Origin: an uncultured Eubacteriales bacterium
GTDB lineage: Bacteria; Bacillota; Clostridia; Oscillospirales; Acutalibacteraceae
DNA length: 64,000 bases
NCBI GenBank assembly: GCA_934486705.1
Contig: CAKSQS010000008.1
Location: 1 to 64,000 of the forward strand
Direction: 5' to 3'
Shown: piece after piece, positions 35,201 through 44,220 of the stretch
Numbering within the stretch: the stretch's first letter is position 1
Layout of the letters: every line of letters begins with the position of its first letter
Program-made: the position numbers and the translations under genes
The notes under the pieces: generated by a model
Databases searched by the model: none
What the model was told of the DNA's origin: nothing
Seen by the model: the letters and a program-made list of their open reading frames with translations, nothing else

Positions 35201-36293
35201 AGGCGTTATTGATACCTATAAATTCAGAACAGGCGCCGAAACGCAGTATATAAAGGCAGAATTTCCGCACAGCGGCGAGGTGAACGGCGAGAGCGGCGCG
35301 CGCATAATAGGCTTAAACGGCGTGGGCATAACACCCGGTGAATACGGCGAGCTTGATGTTTACGGAACGCACGAGTTCGGCGAAACCGATAAATACTACG
35401 ATAAGGAACAGTTTACCGGCGGCGGAATTATTGACGCGCTGAGCAAGGTTAATTATAAATTCTACCAGACAAGAAGCTGGTCGGCATATTTCGGCGAGGG
35501 AACAGGCATACAGGTTGCATGGGATTACCTGAACGGCAGGCGCGATGTTTCAAGGCCCTATGTTTCCTATAATGTTGTTGCGGGAACGGCTTTCCAGGCG
35601 GAGGTTACATTTAATGTAACGGTGTTAAACACCATAGAAAAAGCGCTCGGCACTGATTTCCTGCCCAAGCTTTATGTTTCCGCCGACCACCGCACATGGA
35701 CAGAGCCCGCTTACTCAAGGGTAAAGCTGCGCGTAAGCAAAGTAAACCCGAAAAGGGGCGGACTGGTGCTAACGCTTGACGAAGTTCCCGAGGGAATTAA
35801 GTATGTAAAGGTTGAGTTCCCGATGACGGGCGACGTAAGCCTGCTTACAGACGGCGCTTTCCCGTATGCCGGAAACGACACTATGGAGCTGATCTCGGCA
35901 TTTTACACCAAGGGTACGGAAACAGCACCCGGCGAGCTTGATAACGGTCAGTACGAGCAGCCGGAGGACGGCGACGACGATAACAACTATAACTTTGACG
36001 ACCCCGATTTCGGTGATGACGACGATATTTCGCTTTTGCCAGATGATACCGATTTTGACGGTGATAACGGCTTTAATATTGATTTCGGAACTGAAGACGA
36101 AAACAAGAATACCGCTAAAGAGCCGAAAATTAAAAAGGGCAAAAGGCGCGTGCGCAAGGTTGTAACCGTTATTGACGGATATTACTACCCCTGGTGGGTA
36201 TGGACGCTCTGGATAGGCGGCGGAGTGCTCGGCCTTGCCGCAATAGGCACGGCAGTGCTCTTGATTGTAAAAAAGAAAAAGAAACGCACTTAA
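32253..36293 (+). CDS. Large repetitive surface protein anchored by a C-terminal membrane helix
   Basis: A 1346-residue exported protein. Signal peptide 1-31; two long tandem modules of about 330 residues (about 36-370 and 375-690), each with LNDYYTALNMYDG / IKDYYSTFKMYDG, LDWRWQVNSIDKAVALT-type, YVKIALPTDNN and DARRxADWxFxVPDG sequences; three shorter related modules (about 690-870, 875-1030, 1030-1225); an Asp/Asn-rich spacer (about 1225-1285); a basic stretch; and one transmembrane helix (about 1313-1339) with a KKKKKRT stop-transfer tail. Modules look like beta-sandwich, discoidin/CBM-type binding domains. No catalytic motif or LPxTG signal was seen. Probable role: polysaccharide binding at the cell surface. 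Confidence 0.7.
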   Translation: MRSEKTAKLISILLTLAMLVTTASVSVGLAASADDTKVDCDYSSVGKLLKPYLNDYYTALNMYDGAGLDVRDDGVLAIDLDWRWQVNSIDKAVALTAPYAIYDIAENTDLTAVFSDTTDFSKVSFFTSEDMVSWSPADTEIDGKTVTVRAASGVSYVKIALPTDNNRDAGIKSVSYTAAPENENFKRFDFSQSGTGAYESKGIYKGNTVQADWTALDGAKTANSYEGCLTYRVQPGTRFSFNVTNAERSTDIDSIARKLGYEDVLDFNIEVYASSDNVTFEKLNVKPVYSGGHANNQPRVWDSSHPTRHDARRRADWNFIVPDGIAYIKLKFPVTQNLSTMTSAGGEKVWPYPGNDLFDINRVEFTAPSAEEAKKVNANYSTMSNKQHPRIKDYYSTFKMYDGVGLELRDGAIVIDKDWRWQVNSVDKAVELTSPYAIYNIEKGTEFCATFTDTTDISKINFYASDDAVTWEKAEIKTDGKKVTVATAAKSEFVKIEMPTDNDYNAGIKLVTYTKAVNAANVKRLDFADAANTGAFEQSGIYKGVVIQPDWTALDSAKTENSYNGYLTYKVQPGTRFGFTVTSNRSADSAAEKLGFKKATDWNIEVYASSDNVSFEKLNVTPAYSARYANYQESGDARRSADWSFTVPDGIIYIKLKFPITQNLTTMTSADGEQVWKWIGNDLFDIDRVEYSAIKYDYYKENDGDYFIDGTLSEETKSDFGINDYHQNISRDNGFGGVFEGNWDGMYYNRRPYVEYMVRPGKSFYAGFITMYMNNLNEFLKIKDYVIEIQGKQANGDWVTAKTVTVNAENSNNKHHLVMLTAEENKYTYLRIVWPTKANDSYAGNTCFGLAEVAFTESYAEFDSYGTYSEYQYTGVSKLDFADEVYNDLLLYRYNGVEIAELADGAAYLAATEEYAKNGAKVQRPYAVYLVKPDTDAVFSVTRDTAKCEAMGKNWSIKLYESADGKSWTENTAAPETANNAGIGVIDTYKFRTGAETQYIKAEFPHSGEVNGESGARIIGLNGVGITPGEYGELDVYGTHEFGETDKYYDKEQFTGGGIIDALSKVNYKFYQTRSWSAYFGEGTGIQVAWDYLNGRRDVSRPYVSYNVVAGTAFQAEVTFNVTVLNTIEKALGTDFLPKLYVSADHRTWTEPAYSRVKLRVSKVNPKRGGLVLTLDEVPEGIKYVKVEFPMTGDVSLLTDGAFPYAGNDTMELISAFYTKGTETAPGELDNGQYEQPEDGDDDNNYNFDDPDFGDDDDISLLPDDTDFDGDNGFNIDFGTEDENKNTAKEPKIKKGKRRVRKVVTVIDGYYYPWWVWTLWIGGGVLGLAAIGTAVLLIVKKKKKRT

Positions 36294-36327
36294 ACGGCAT
36301 TAACCTTTATTTGTAGCTTAACGGCGT

Positions 36328-36365
36328 CCGTTTTAACCGCCTTGCCACGTGGTCGGTTGAAACGG
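36328..36365 (+). promoter_or_regulatory. Strong intergenic hairpin without T run
   Basis: A 12-bp stem with one G-T pair (36328-36339 with 36354-36365), 14-base loop, partly extended by outer TTAAC/GTTAA pairing. With no T run it is more likely an mRNA processing or stability element between the two surface-protein genes than a terminator. Confidence 0.5.
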
Positions 36366-36405
36366 AGTCGGAGTTAAATAAAATTTTAAAAACGGAGTGA
36401 CACAG

Positions 36406-38721
36406 ATGAAATTTAAAAAAACGGCAAAGCTTCTCAGCACTGTTTTGGCACTGGCAATTTCCGCTTGCTCGCTTACAGGTATGGCGGGCGTCACCTCATC
36501 TGCTGCCGACAGCGGCACGGCAGTAACCACAGATTATTCAACCGTCGGGGCGGTTGGCAGAGCATATCTCAATGATTACTATACCACGCTCAATATGTAT
36601 GACGGTATGGGAGTTTCCGTACAAGATCCGAGCAAACAGTACGGCAGTGACGAAAACAAAAAAGACGGCGACGGTCTTCTCGCGATAGACTTGGATACAC
36701 GTTGGGATGTATCAACACGTGATAATATTTTAAATGTCACAAACCCCTACGCAATTTACAATATTGCCGAAAATACCGAGTTTACGGCGGTTTTCAGCGA
36801 CACCACCGATTTTTCAAATGTAAACGTGCTTGTAAGCCGCGATATGGTAAGCTGGACCGATGCCGAACCCGATATAAGCGGGAAAACACTTAAGATAGGC
36901 ACACCCAACGATATATCATTTGTTAAAATTGTGCTGCCGACCGATAATGACCGCAGCGCGGGTATAAAATCCGTAACCTACACAAAGGCAGAAAACGCAG
37001 CTGATGTTCACCGCATTGATTTTTCAAAGAGTACGGACACAGGCGCTGTTGCAAGCAATGATATTTATAAAGGCAGCAATACAATTCAGGTCACGTGGAA
37101 AGACACAGGCAGCGGATATAACCCGTACCTTATTTATAAGGTGCAGCCGGGCACGCGCTTTGGGCTTAACGTTACCGAGGGTAATATGAATATAGATTAC
37201 AAAGCAATTGCGGCTAAGCTCGGTTACGATAATGCGCTTGACTGGACTATGGAGATTTACGGCTCTGCCGATAATGTAAATTATGAGCTTCTCCCTGTTT
37301 CACCGGTATGGAGCGCAGGGTATACCAACGGTCAAACGCGCACATGGAGCGAGAGCAACCCGCACGCGGCGCGCCGCCGTATGGACTGGAATTTTATTGT
37401 TCCGGACGGCGTTACCTATATTAAGGTTAAATTCCCGCTGAATAAAACGCTTGATTCTGTGTATGACACAGAAGGCAATAAGGTTTATCCCTACGCCGGC
37501 AACGATCTGTTCGATATTAACCGCGTTGAATATACCGAGCTTAAATATGATTATACAAAAAATACGGATATGACCCTCAGCAATGATACGAAGGATAATT
37601 TCGGTATATGGAGCTACGGCGGCGGCTTTAAGCGCCGTTCCGATAACGGACGTTTTGACACTGATTGGAGTTACCAAGACAGCGGCAAAAACGATACAAA
37701 CGTTGTTTACAGAGTAAAGCCCGGTACGGCATTTTATTCCTGCTTTTATATAGGCTGGGAAGGCGGAGCGAACAATTTCCGCAATCAATACGGTTATGCC
37801 GTTAAAATAAGCGGAAGTGACTCGCCTAACGGCGGCTGGACCGATGTTGCAACCGTTTTCAATGATGAAACCTATGTTGCAGGTAAGCAATACTACACGG
37901 GTATAATTACCGCCGAACAGAATAAATATGAGTTTATTAAAATCAGCTGGCCCGGTAAAACAAGCAGCGTTACGGGAAATGACTTATCACAGCTTGAAGC
38001 GGTTGCTTTCACAGCGAACGAAGAAGCTTATGACGAAGTAGTATATGACTATACCGCAACGGCAGGTCAGGTATTTGATAACGATACCTTGTCAAATTAC
38101 GGTATGTACGCAATAAACGATATTATTGTTCACGAGTCGGACGGCTCGTTCGACTGCGATTGGGCAAGCCAGAGAGACAGAGGTCATGCCAATACTTGGA
38201 TATCATATAATGTTAAACCCGGTACTGCATTTTATGCAAGCTTTTATAACCCGTGGAATCTCGGCAGTTATGCGGCTGTAAAGGATTTTGTTATGAGAAT
38301 TCAGGGCAGCAACGGTGACGGCGAATGGAGTGATATTACAAGCATCACGGTGACTAAGGAAGATACAATTGCCGTAGGAAATAAATACAGCGCATATGTG
38401 TCGGCGGCACAAAACAATTATAAATTTATAAGAGTTTTATGGCCCGAAAAAGCCAGTAATGATTTTGTCGGCGAGGATACTATGCGGCTTTCCGGCGTGG
38501 CGTTCACCCCGTATTCGGCTGACGCACCGACCTATAAAAACGGCGATGTAAACGGTGATGATGAAGTAGACCTGCTCGACTATGTTAAGCTTAAAAAAAT
38601 AATTGCTGGTGTTGACACTACAACCGGCGTCGACCCCGATTTAGACGGCAACGGAGTTGCTAACAGCGCAGACCTTACATTACTCAGAAAATATCTTATA
38701 GGCGCAATAGACACACTTTAA
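36406..38721 (+). CDS. Secreted dockerin protein related to the large surface protein
   Basis: A 771-residue secreted protein. Signal peptide about 1-33; one long module about 35-380 nearly colinear with those of the preceding gene (YLNDYYTTLNMYDGMG, YVKVKFPL-type ending, YAGNDLFDINRVEYT); two shorter modules (about 382-540, 545-710), each starting YDYT; and a type I dockerin at about 713-771 with DVNGDDEVDLLDYVKLKKI and DLDGNGVANSADLTLLRKYL. ATG 36406 has GGAGTG 7 bases ahead. It shares binding modules with its neighbour but would attach to a cohesin instead of the membrane. Confidence 0.78.
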   Translation: MKFKKTAKLLSTVLALAISACSLTGMAGVTSSAADSGTAVTTDYSTVGAVGRAYLNDYYTTLNMYDGMGVSVQDPSKQYGSDENKKDGDGLLAIDLDTRWDVSTRDNILNVTNPYAIYNIAENTEFTAVFSDTTDFSNVNVLVSRDMVSWTDAEPDISGKTLKIGTPNDISFVKIVLPTDNDRSAGIKSVTYTKAENAADVHRIDFSKSTDTGAVASNDIYKGSNTIQVTWKDTGSGYNPYLIYKVQPGTRFGLNVTEGNMNIDYKAIAAKLGYDNALDWTMEIYGSADNVNYELLPVSPVWSAGYTNGQTRTWSESNPHAARRRMDWNFIVPDGVTYIKVKFPLNKTLDSVYDTEGNKVYPYAGNDLFDINRVEYTELKYDYTKNTDMTLSNDTKDNFGIWSYGGGFKRRSDNGRFDTDWSYQDSGKNDTNVVYRVKPGTAFYSCFYIGWEGGANNFRNQYGYAVKISGSDSPNGGWTDVATVFNDETYVAGKQYYTGIITAEQNKYEFIKISWPGKTSSVTGNDLSQLEAVAFTANEEAYDEVVYDYTATAGQVFDNDTLSNYGMYAINDIIVHESDGSFDCDWASQRDRGHANTWISYNVKPGTAFYASFYNPWNLGSYAAVKDFVMRIQGSNGDGEWSDITSITVTKEDTIAVGNKYSAYVSAAQNNYKFIRVLWPEKASNDFVGEDTMRLSGVAFTPYSADAPTYKNGDVNGDDEVDLLDYVKLKKIIAGVDTTTGVDPDLDGNGVANSADLTLLRKYLIGAIDTL

Positions 38722-38733
38722 AATTAAATAAAA

Positions 38734-38764
38734 CCCTGCTTTCCCACGGTGTGGGGGAGCAGGG
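38734..38764 (+). terminator. Hairpin after the dockerin gene
   Basis: A 14-bp stem including two T-G pairs (38734-38747 with 38751-38764) and a 3-base loop. No T run follows, so termination may be partial or this may protect the 3' end. Confidence 0.45.
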
Positions 38765-38815
38765 AATTGCAAGCTCACACACCGTAAAATTTAAACTTAA
38801 ATATGAAAGCTATTG

Positions 38816-38874
38816 AAATGCACTTAAAACTCTATAACAGGTATAATTTATTTGAAGAGAAAATAAGTGCATTT
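38816..38874. promoter_or_regulatory. Inverted repeat around a -10 box ahead of the GH3 gene
   Basis: AAATGCACTTA (38816-38826) and TAAGTGCATTT (38864-38874) are perfect 11-base inverted arms flanking a TATAAT at 38842-38847, with TGCACT 17 bases ahead of it in the left arm. It could be a paired operator around a weak, activator-dependent promoter, or an RNA stem followed by a T-rich tail. Confidence 0.45.
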
Positions 38875-38900
38875 TATTTTTAATATACGGAGACTTGAAA

Positions 38901-41900
38901 ATGAAAGCAAACAAGGATTTTTCACAAAAAGAAGAAAGGCTGAATTTCTGCCTTGATGTAGCGGGCGAGGGAATAGTGCTTTTGAAAAACGAGGGCAATA
39001 TTCTGCCGCTTGAAAATGCCCGCCTTGCGGTGTTCGGCGCAACGCAGTTGGGCGCGCAGGCAGCAAACGAGGGGGTAAAGGTTGACACAGAGAACTCTGT
39101 GGGTATAACCGAGGCGTTTTTAAAGCGCGGAATGGTAATTGATGAGCCGCTATATAACGAATACCTCGTATGGCGCAGGCAGTTTGTGCAGCGCACCTAC
39201 GGCGAGTGGCGCAACGCGCACGTTTTTCCCGAGCTTAAAATAACCGCCGAAAAGGCGCTTGAAGCAAAAAAACGCGGGGCTGATACCGCCGTTATGGTTA
39301 TAACCCGTGCCAGCTATGAAAACAGCGATATGGAAATAGAAGTGGGCGATTATATAATAAGCGAAACAGAGCGCAATATGATAAAAAATGTCTGCTCGGT
39401 TTTTGAAAACACCGTTTTAATACTGCATATCGGCTGTAATATAGACCTCGGGTTTCTCAGTGACTTTAACATAAAGGGTATAATTTACACCAATCACTTA
39501 GGCGTAAACGGAAATCTTTCCATAGCCGATATTATGCTGGGGAAAATTAACCCCTCGGGCAAGCTGCCCGTAACCCTTGCGCGGCATTTTGAGGATTATC
39601 CCTCATCTGCCGATTTTGGGCAGCACGGCGGCGGACTTTTGCAGGATTACACCGAGGATATTTTCGTAGGCTACCGCTATTTTGAAAGCTTTGAAAAGGA
39701 ATACGAAAAGGTAGTTTTCCCGTTCGGATACGGGCTTTCTTACACTTCGTTTGAAATAACGGATAAGAGCTTTAAAGAGGAAAACGGCACAATAACGGTT
39801 ACGGCAAGCGTTAAAAACACGGGAAAAATGCCCGGTAAAGAGGTTTTGCAGCTTTATTATTCCGTGCCGGATAAAGCTGACGGCGCGCGTCTTTCGGGCG
39901 CAGAAAAGCAGCTTTGCGGCTTTGAAAAAACAAGGCTTTTAAAGCCGGGTGAAACGCAGGAAATAAGCATTTCCTTTAAAACCGACAGTATGGCGGCGTT
40001 TGACGATATTGGCGTTTTGGGCGAAAAATCCGTTTGGGTTATGGAAAAGGGCGAATATAAAATAATGCTCGGCACCGATTCGCACAATACCGAGGTTATA
40101 GGCACGCATAAAGAACAGGGCACAAGAGTAACAGAACACTGCCATGAAATTATAACCACCCTGTCGGAAAGACTTACCCGCAGCGGAAAATACGAAAAGC
40201 TGCCGCATTCAAACACAGGCGACGGTTACCACGGAATAAGCGCAATAGGCAAAACGGAAATTAAAGCGGAAAGCTTTAATAACGCGTCCGAAAAATTCGC
40301 GGGCTTCTGCGCCGGGGAAAGCTATACATACTCACTGCTGCCGGGCACTGGCGGGGAGTACCGCCTGACCTTTGGCGACAGCGCGGGCGCACCGAATAAG
40401 CTTTGCGATATATATGTAAATAACGTTAAAATAAACGATTTAAAGCCCCAAAACGGCTCGGTTGCGCTGAATTTACCCTTAGAGCGCTGCACATTAACGC
40501 TGAAGCCGCAAACCGATTTTGCGGCAGACAGCCTTATATTTGAAAAAACCGACGTTAAAACCGTTATACACAAAGACGGCATAAATACGGTTGAGGCGGC
40601 AAATATGTATGAATGTGATTTTAAAATCACCACCGCCAATTATGAGGACGACGGTTTGGGGCACGGCGGCTCGTACGTTACCGATTTTGAATTTGCGGGT
40701 AAATTTGTGACCTATAAATTGGAGGTTGAAGAAGCGGGAAACTACGCCGTAAGCTTTAAATACGCCTATTCGGGCGAGGACAGACCCATGAATACCGTAA
40801 TGACGGTGCTTGCCTCCAACATAGTACAGCCGCTCGGCGGAAATATACTTAAAAGAACATACAGCGAGGGCGAGCCGAAAAGGTTTATTACAAGCGACCG
40901 CTTTGCAATTTCGCTGCCGCAGGGCAAGGTCTATTTGAAAATAGCGGCGGAAAATGTTCCGTTCCCAGATATTAGCTTAATTTATCTTGAAAAGGCGGAG
41001 TGTGAAATAACCGCGGCGGATATTCCGCTTGACGATATAAGAGAACGCAATTCGCAATTTCAGGCGATACCGCGCCGCAAGCTGATAGATGACCCCGCAA
41101 ATTACCCCAAAAAGGGTATACAGCTAAGCGAGGTATACCGCGCCCCCGAGCTAATGAAACCGTTTTTGGAGCAGCTTACAAACAGGGAGCTTGCTACTAT
41201 CGTTTCGGGAACTACAAACAATTTGACCCCCGGCGGGGATGTAGGGTGTAATTCACCGCTGCACGAGCGCGGTGTTCCTGCGGCACAAACGGCTGACGGA
41301 CCCTGTGGGTTAAGGCAATTCGATCAAATACCGATTGCCTTCCCTGTGGGAATGGTGCTTTCAGCCACCTTTAACAAGGAGCTTTTTGCCGATTACGGGC
41401 TTTGTATGGCTGAGGAATGCTTAAAGTACAGCGTGGATTACCTTTTGGGGCCCTCAATAAATATTATACGCAACCCCGCGGGCGGCAGAAACTGCTCCTA
41501 CCATTCGGAAGACCCGTACCTTGCGGGTATTACGGCGGCTTATTACATAAAGGCGCTGCAGTCAAAGGGAATAGCGGCGGTATTAAAGCATTACACGGCA
41601 AACAGCACCGAGTTTGAGCGGTTGAAATCCAACAGCCGCGTATCGGCAAGGGCGCTGCGTGAAATATATTTAAAGGCGTTTGAAACAGCCGTTAAGGAAA
41701 GCAACCCGTGGGGAATGATGAGCTCATACAACCACGTGAACGATAAAAAGGTTTGCGAGGATTACACCCTTATAACCGAAATTCCGCACGGCGAGTGGGG
41801 CTGGAACGGCATTTTTATGACCGACTGGTGGAACGACTCAAAGCACACCGAGGAGCTTAAAGCGGGGCACGACCTTAAAATGTCCACGGGGGATATTGAG

Positions 41901-42023
41901 GGTGTAACGCAGGCGCTGGAAAACGGCGAGCTTACCCGCGAGCAGGTGTATGCTTGCGCCGAACGCGTACTTAAAACGCTTATGAAAATAGGCAGAATTA
42001 AAAATCAATTTGAAAAAAATTAA
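38901..42023 (+). CDS. Circularly permuted GH3 beta-glycosidase with inserted binding module
   Basis: A 1040-residue enzyme without signal peptide. Domain order is reversed relative to common GH3: first the alpha/beta-sandwich (about 15-300, GEGIVLLKNEGNILPL ... GKINPSGKLPVT), then the Fn3-like domain (about 313-400), an inserted region with a CBM6/35-like module (about 430-730, including GGSYVTDFEFAGKFVTYKLEV), and finally the catalytic barrel (about 755-1035, with DGPCGLRQFD, LKHYTANSTE and nucleophile D975 in FMTDWW). Similar inverted enzymes occur in rumen and gut clostridia. The acid/base residue should be in the first domain. It likely removes non-reducing-end beta-linked sugars from imported oligosaccharides. 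Confidence 0.9.
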   Translation: MKANKDFSQKEERLNFCLDVAGEGIVLLKNEGNILPLENARLAVFGATQLGAQAANEGVKVDTENSVGITEAFLKRGMVIDEPLYNEYLVWRRQFVQRTYGEWRNAHVFPELKITAEKALEAKKRGADTAVMVITRASYENSDMEIEVGDYIISETERNMIKNVCSVFENTVLILHIGCNIDLGFLSDFNIKGIIYTNHLGVNGNLSIADIMLGKINPSGKLPVTLARHFEDYPSSADFGQHGGGLLQDYTEDIFVGYRYFESFEKEYEKVVFPFGYGLSYTSFEITDKSFKEENGTITVTASVKNTGKMPGKEVLQLYYSVPDKADGARLSGAEKQLCGFEKTRLLKPGETQEISISFKTDSMAAFDDIGVLGEKSVWVMEKGEYKIMLGTDSHNTEVIGTHKEQGTRVTEHCHEIITTLSERLTRSGKYEKLPHSNTGDGYHGISAIGKTEIKAESFNNASEKFAGFCAGESYTYSLLPGTGGEYRLTFGDSAGAPNKLCDIYVNNVKINDLKPQNGSVALNLPLERCTLTLKPQTDFAADSLIFEKTDVKTVIHKDGINTVEAANMYECDFKITTANYEDDGLGHGGSYVTDFEFAGKFVTYKLEVEEAGNYAVSFKYAYSGEDRPMNTVMTVLASNIVQPLGGNILKRTYSEGEPKRFITSDRFAISLPQGKVYLKIAAENVPFPDISLIYLEKAECEITAADIPLDDIRERNSQFQAIPRRKLIDDPANYPKKGIQLSEVYRAPELMKPFLEQLTNRELATIVSGTTNNLTPGGDVGCNSPLHERGVPAAQTADGPCGLRQFDQIPIAFPVGMVLSATFNKELFADYGLCMAEECLKYSVDYLLGPSINIIRNPAGGRNCSYHSEDPYLAGITAAYYIKALQSKGIAAVLKHYTANSTEFERLKSNSRVSARALREIYLKAFETAVKESNPWGMMSSYNHVNDKKVCEDYTLITEIPHGEWGWNGIFMTDWWNDSKHTEELKAGHDLKMSTGDIEGVTQALENGELTREQVYACAERVLKTLMKIGRIKNQFEKN

Positions 42024-42034
42024 GGGGAAAGAAT

Positions 42035-44206
42035 ATGCGACATTTACTTAACTGGCAGGTAGGCTATTGCGAAAGCAGAGAGGAAAGACCGCAGGAATAT
42101 TTTGCTGCGACAGTGCCGGGTGCGGTTCAGCTTGATTATGCGCGGCAGTATAACCTGCCCGATTACAACAGGGAGCTGAATTTTAAAGAGTATAAATGGA
42201 TGGAGGATAAATTCTGGGTATATACTTCGGAATTTGACGCTTCAAACACAAATAAAAACAGCTTTTTGCACCTTTATATAGGCGGAATAGACTACCGCTA
42301 CGAAATTTACGCAAACGGCAATAAAATCTGCGATTATGAGGGTATGTATAAGCGGCAGCGCATACCGCTCACAAAGCTTTCGGGCGGTAAAATAGCGCTT
42401 GAAATAATTGTTTACCCCGCGCCGAAAAGCACCCTGCCCGGTGTGCATAAGGACACGCGCGACGAGGCTAACCAGTGCTGTAAGCCTGCGGTAAGCTACG
42501 GTTGGGACTTCCACCCCCGCCTTGTGCCGCTGGGTATATGGGAAGAGATTTACATAGAGGAAACCGCGCGCGAGGCGGCATTAGAACCCGAAATTTCCTA
42601 TACATTGTCGGAAGATCTTAAAACGGCGCATTTGCGGCTTTTATCAAACGGCGTGCCCGATACTCACTGGGAAATTGCCGACCCCGACGGTAAGGTTATT
42701 TTCGAGGGCAACGGCGAAGAAATTAAAACGGATATTTCATCTGTCAGCCTTTGGTGGTGCAACGGCTACGGTGCGCAGCCGCTTTATACCGTTACCGCCG
42801 CAGACGGCTGCGATACGGTAAGCCGCAAAATAGGCTTTAAGAAAATAGAGCTTGTAAAGGCTGAGGGCTCTTGGGAGGAAAGGCTCAACTACCCCATGAG
42901 CCGCAACACGCCGCCTATAACCGTAAGGCTCAATAACACCGTTATTTTCGCAAAGGGCTCAAACTGGGTATGCCCCGAAATATTTTACGGCACGCTTACC
43001 TATGTGCGCTACCGTGAGCAATTGGAGCTTGTGAAAAAAGCCAACCTCAACTTTTTAAGGTGCTGGGGCGGCGCGATTATAAACAAAGAAAGCTTTTTTG
43101 AGCTTTGCGATGAATTGGGAATTATGATATGGCAGGAATTTCCTCTTGCCTGCAATTGCTATGAGGGCACAGAGCACTATGTTTCGGTGCTTGAAAGCGA
43201 GGCGACTGCGATAATCGACCGCATAAAGCAGCATGTATGCCTTATGTTCTGGTGCGGCGGAAACGAGCTTTTCAATAACTGGTCGCTTATGACCGAGCAG
43301 GATAAGCCCATACGCCTTATGCACACGCTCACCTTCCTTAAAACACCCGAAATTCCGTTTTTACCCACATCACCCGTTATGGGTATGGCGCACGGACCGT
43401 ATGCCTTTAACCTTAACGATGGGCGTGAGGTTATAGAGGTTTTGGCGGAAAGCCGAAACACCGCCTACACCGAATTCGGCGGCGGAGGCTTTTCCACCCC
43501 CGAAACCCTTAAAATGATAGCCGACAAAGAAAAGCTTGAGCCGATGAGCGCAGAAAACGAAACAGTAATGGAGCACGGCGCGCACTGGTTAAGCTTGCAA
43601 ATTGAGCGCTATTTCGGTAAGGTTGAAGGTCTTGAACGCCTTATTGAGTGCGGGCAGTTTTTGCAATGTGTGGGGCAACAGTTTATTTTCGAGGAAGCAA
43701 GAAGGCAAAAACCCTATTGCTCCATTGTTTCAAACTGGTGCTTTAACGAGCCGTGGCCCAACACGGGAAATAACAGCCTTGTTTCTTACCCGAACAGCAT
43801 AAAGCCTGTTTATTACTCGGTGGCAAACGCCTGCCGCAGTGTGCTTGCAAGCGCAAGGTACAGAAAGCTTGTAAATATAGCGGGTGAAACGCTGGATTTC
43901 GATTTATTCCTGCTTAATGATTCGCTTAAAAAGCTGCCTGACGGCACGGTTAAGGTATTTATTCGGGTGGGCGAGGGTGAAAAGGTAAATGTGCTTAACT
44001 GGGAGTATAAGGATGTTCCGATATGCACAAACGCCGAAGGTCCTACGGTAAGGTATAAGCTGCCGTTTGTAAACGGGGCTGATACGCTTAGCATTATTCT
44101 TGAGTGCGGCGAGTATTCATCAAAATACACCTTGCTTTACCGCCTGCCTAAAGCCCCCGCAAACGCACCTAAAAAAATGAACGCTATACTGGATGAAAAC
44201 GCATGA
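42035..44206 (+). CDS. GH2 family glycosidase, beta-mannosidase-like
   Basis: A 723-residue cytoplasmic enzyme. The N-terminal sugar-binding domain opens LLNWQVGYCESREERPQEYFAATVPGAV, as in beta-mannosidase-type GH2 proteins. An immunoglobulin-like domain precedes the barrel, which carries FAKGSNWVCPEIF, FLRCWGGAIINKESFFELCDELGIMIWQEF, acid/base E411 in CGGNEL and nucleophile E480 in TEFGGGG. The short C-terminal beta domain is present. It lies 11 bases after the GH3 gene. Beta-mannosidase is the closest named activity, but other beta-linked sugars are possible. Confidence 0.88.
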   Translation: MRHLLNWQVGYCESREERPQEYFAATVPGAVQLDYARQYNLPDYNRELNFKEYKWMEDKFWVYTSEFDASNTNKNSFLHLYIGGIDYRYEIYANGNKICDYEGMYKRQRIPLTKLSGGKIALEIIVYPAPKSTLPGVHKDTRDEANQCCKPAVSYGWDFHPRLVPLGIWEEIYIEETAREAALEPEISYTLSEDLKTAHLRLLSNGVPDTHWEIADPDGKVIFEGNGEEIKTDISSVSLWWCNGYGAQPLYTVTAADGCDTVSRKIGFKKIELVKAEGSWEERLNYPMSRNTPPITVRLNNTVIFAKGSNWVCPEIFYGTLTYVRYREQLELVKKANLNFLRCWGGAIINKESFFELCDELGIMIWQEFPLACNCYEGTEHYVSVLESEATAIIDRIKQHVCLMFWCGGNELFNNWSLMTEQDKPIRLMHTLTFLKTPEIPFLPTSPVMGMAHGPYAFNLNDGREVIEVLAESRNTAYTEFGGGGFSTPETLKMIADKEKLEPMSAENETVMEHGAHWLSLQIERYFGKVEGLERLIECGQFLQCVGQQFIFEEARRQKPYCSIVSNWCFNEPWPNTGNNSLVSYPNSIKPVYYSVANACRSVLASARYRKLVNIAGETLDFDLFLLNDSLKKLPDGTVKVFIRVGEGEKVNVLNWEYKDVPICTNAEGPTVRYKLPFVNGADTLSIILECGEYSSKYTLLYRLPKAPANAPKKMNAILDENA

Positions 44207-44220
44207 AAGGCGGAAAAATT

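Noticed and set aside
32253..38721. Tandem modules as nucleotide-level satellite repeats.
   Set aside because: Similarity is at the protein-module level over hundreds of residues, with clear coding drift between copies.
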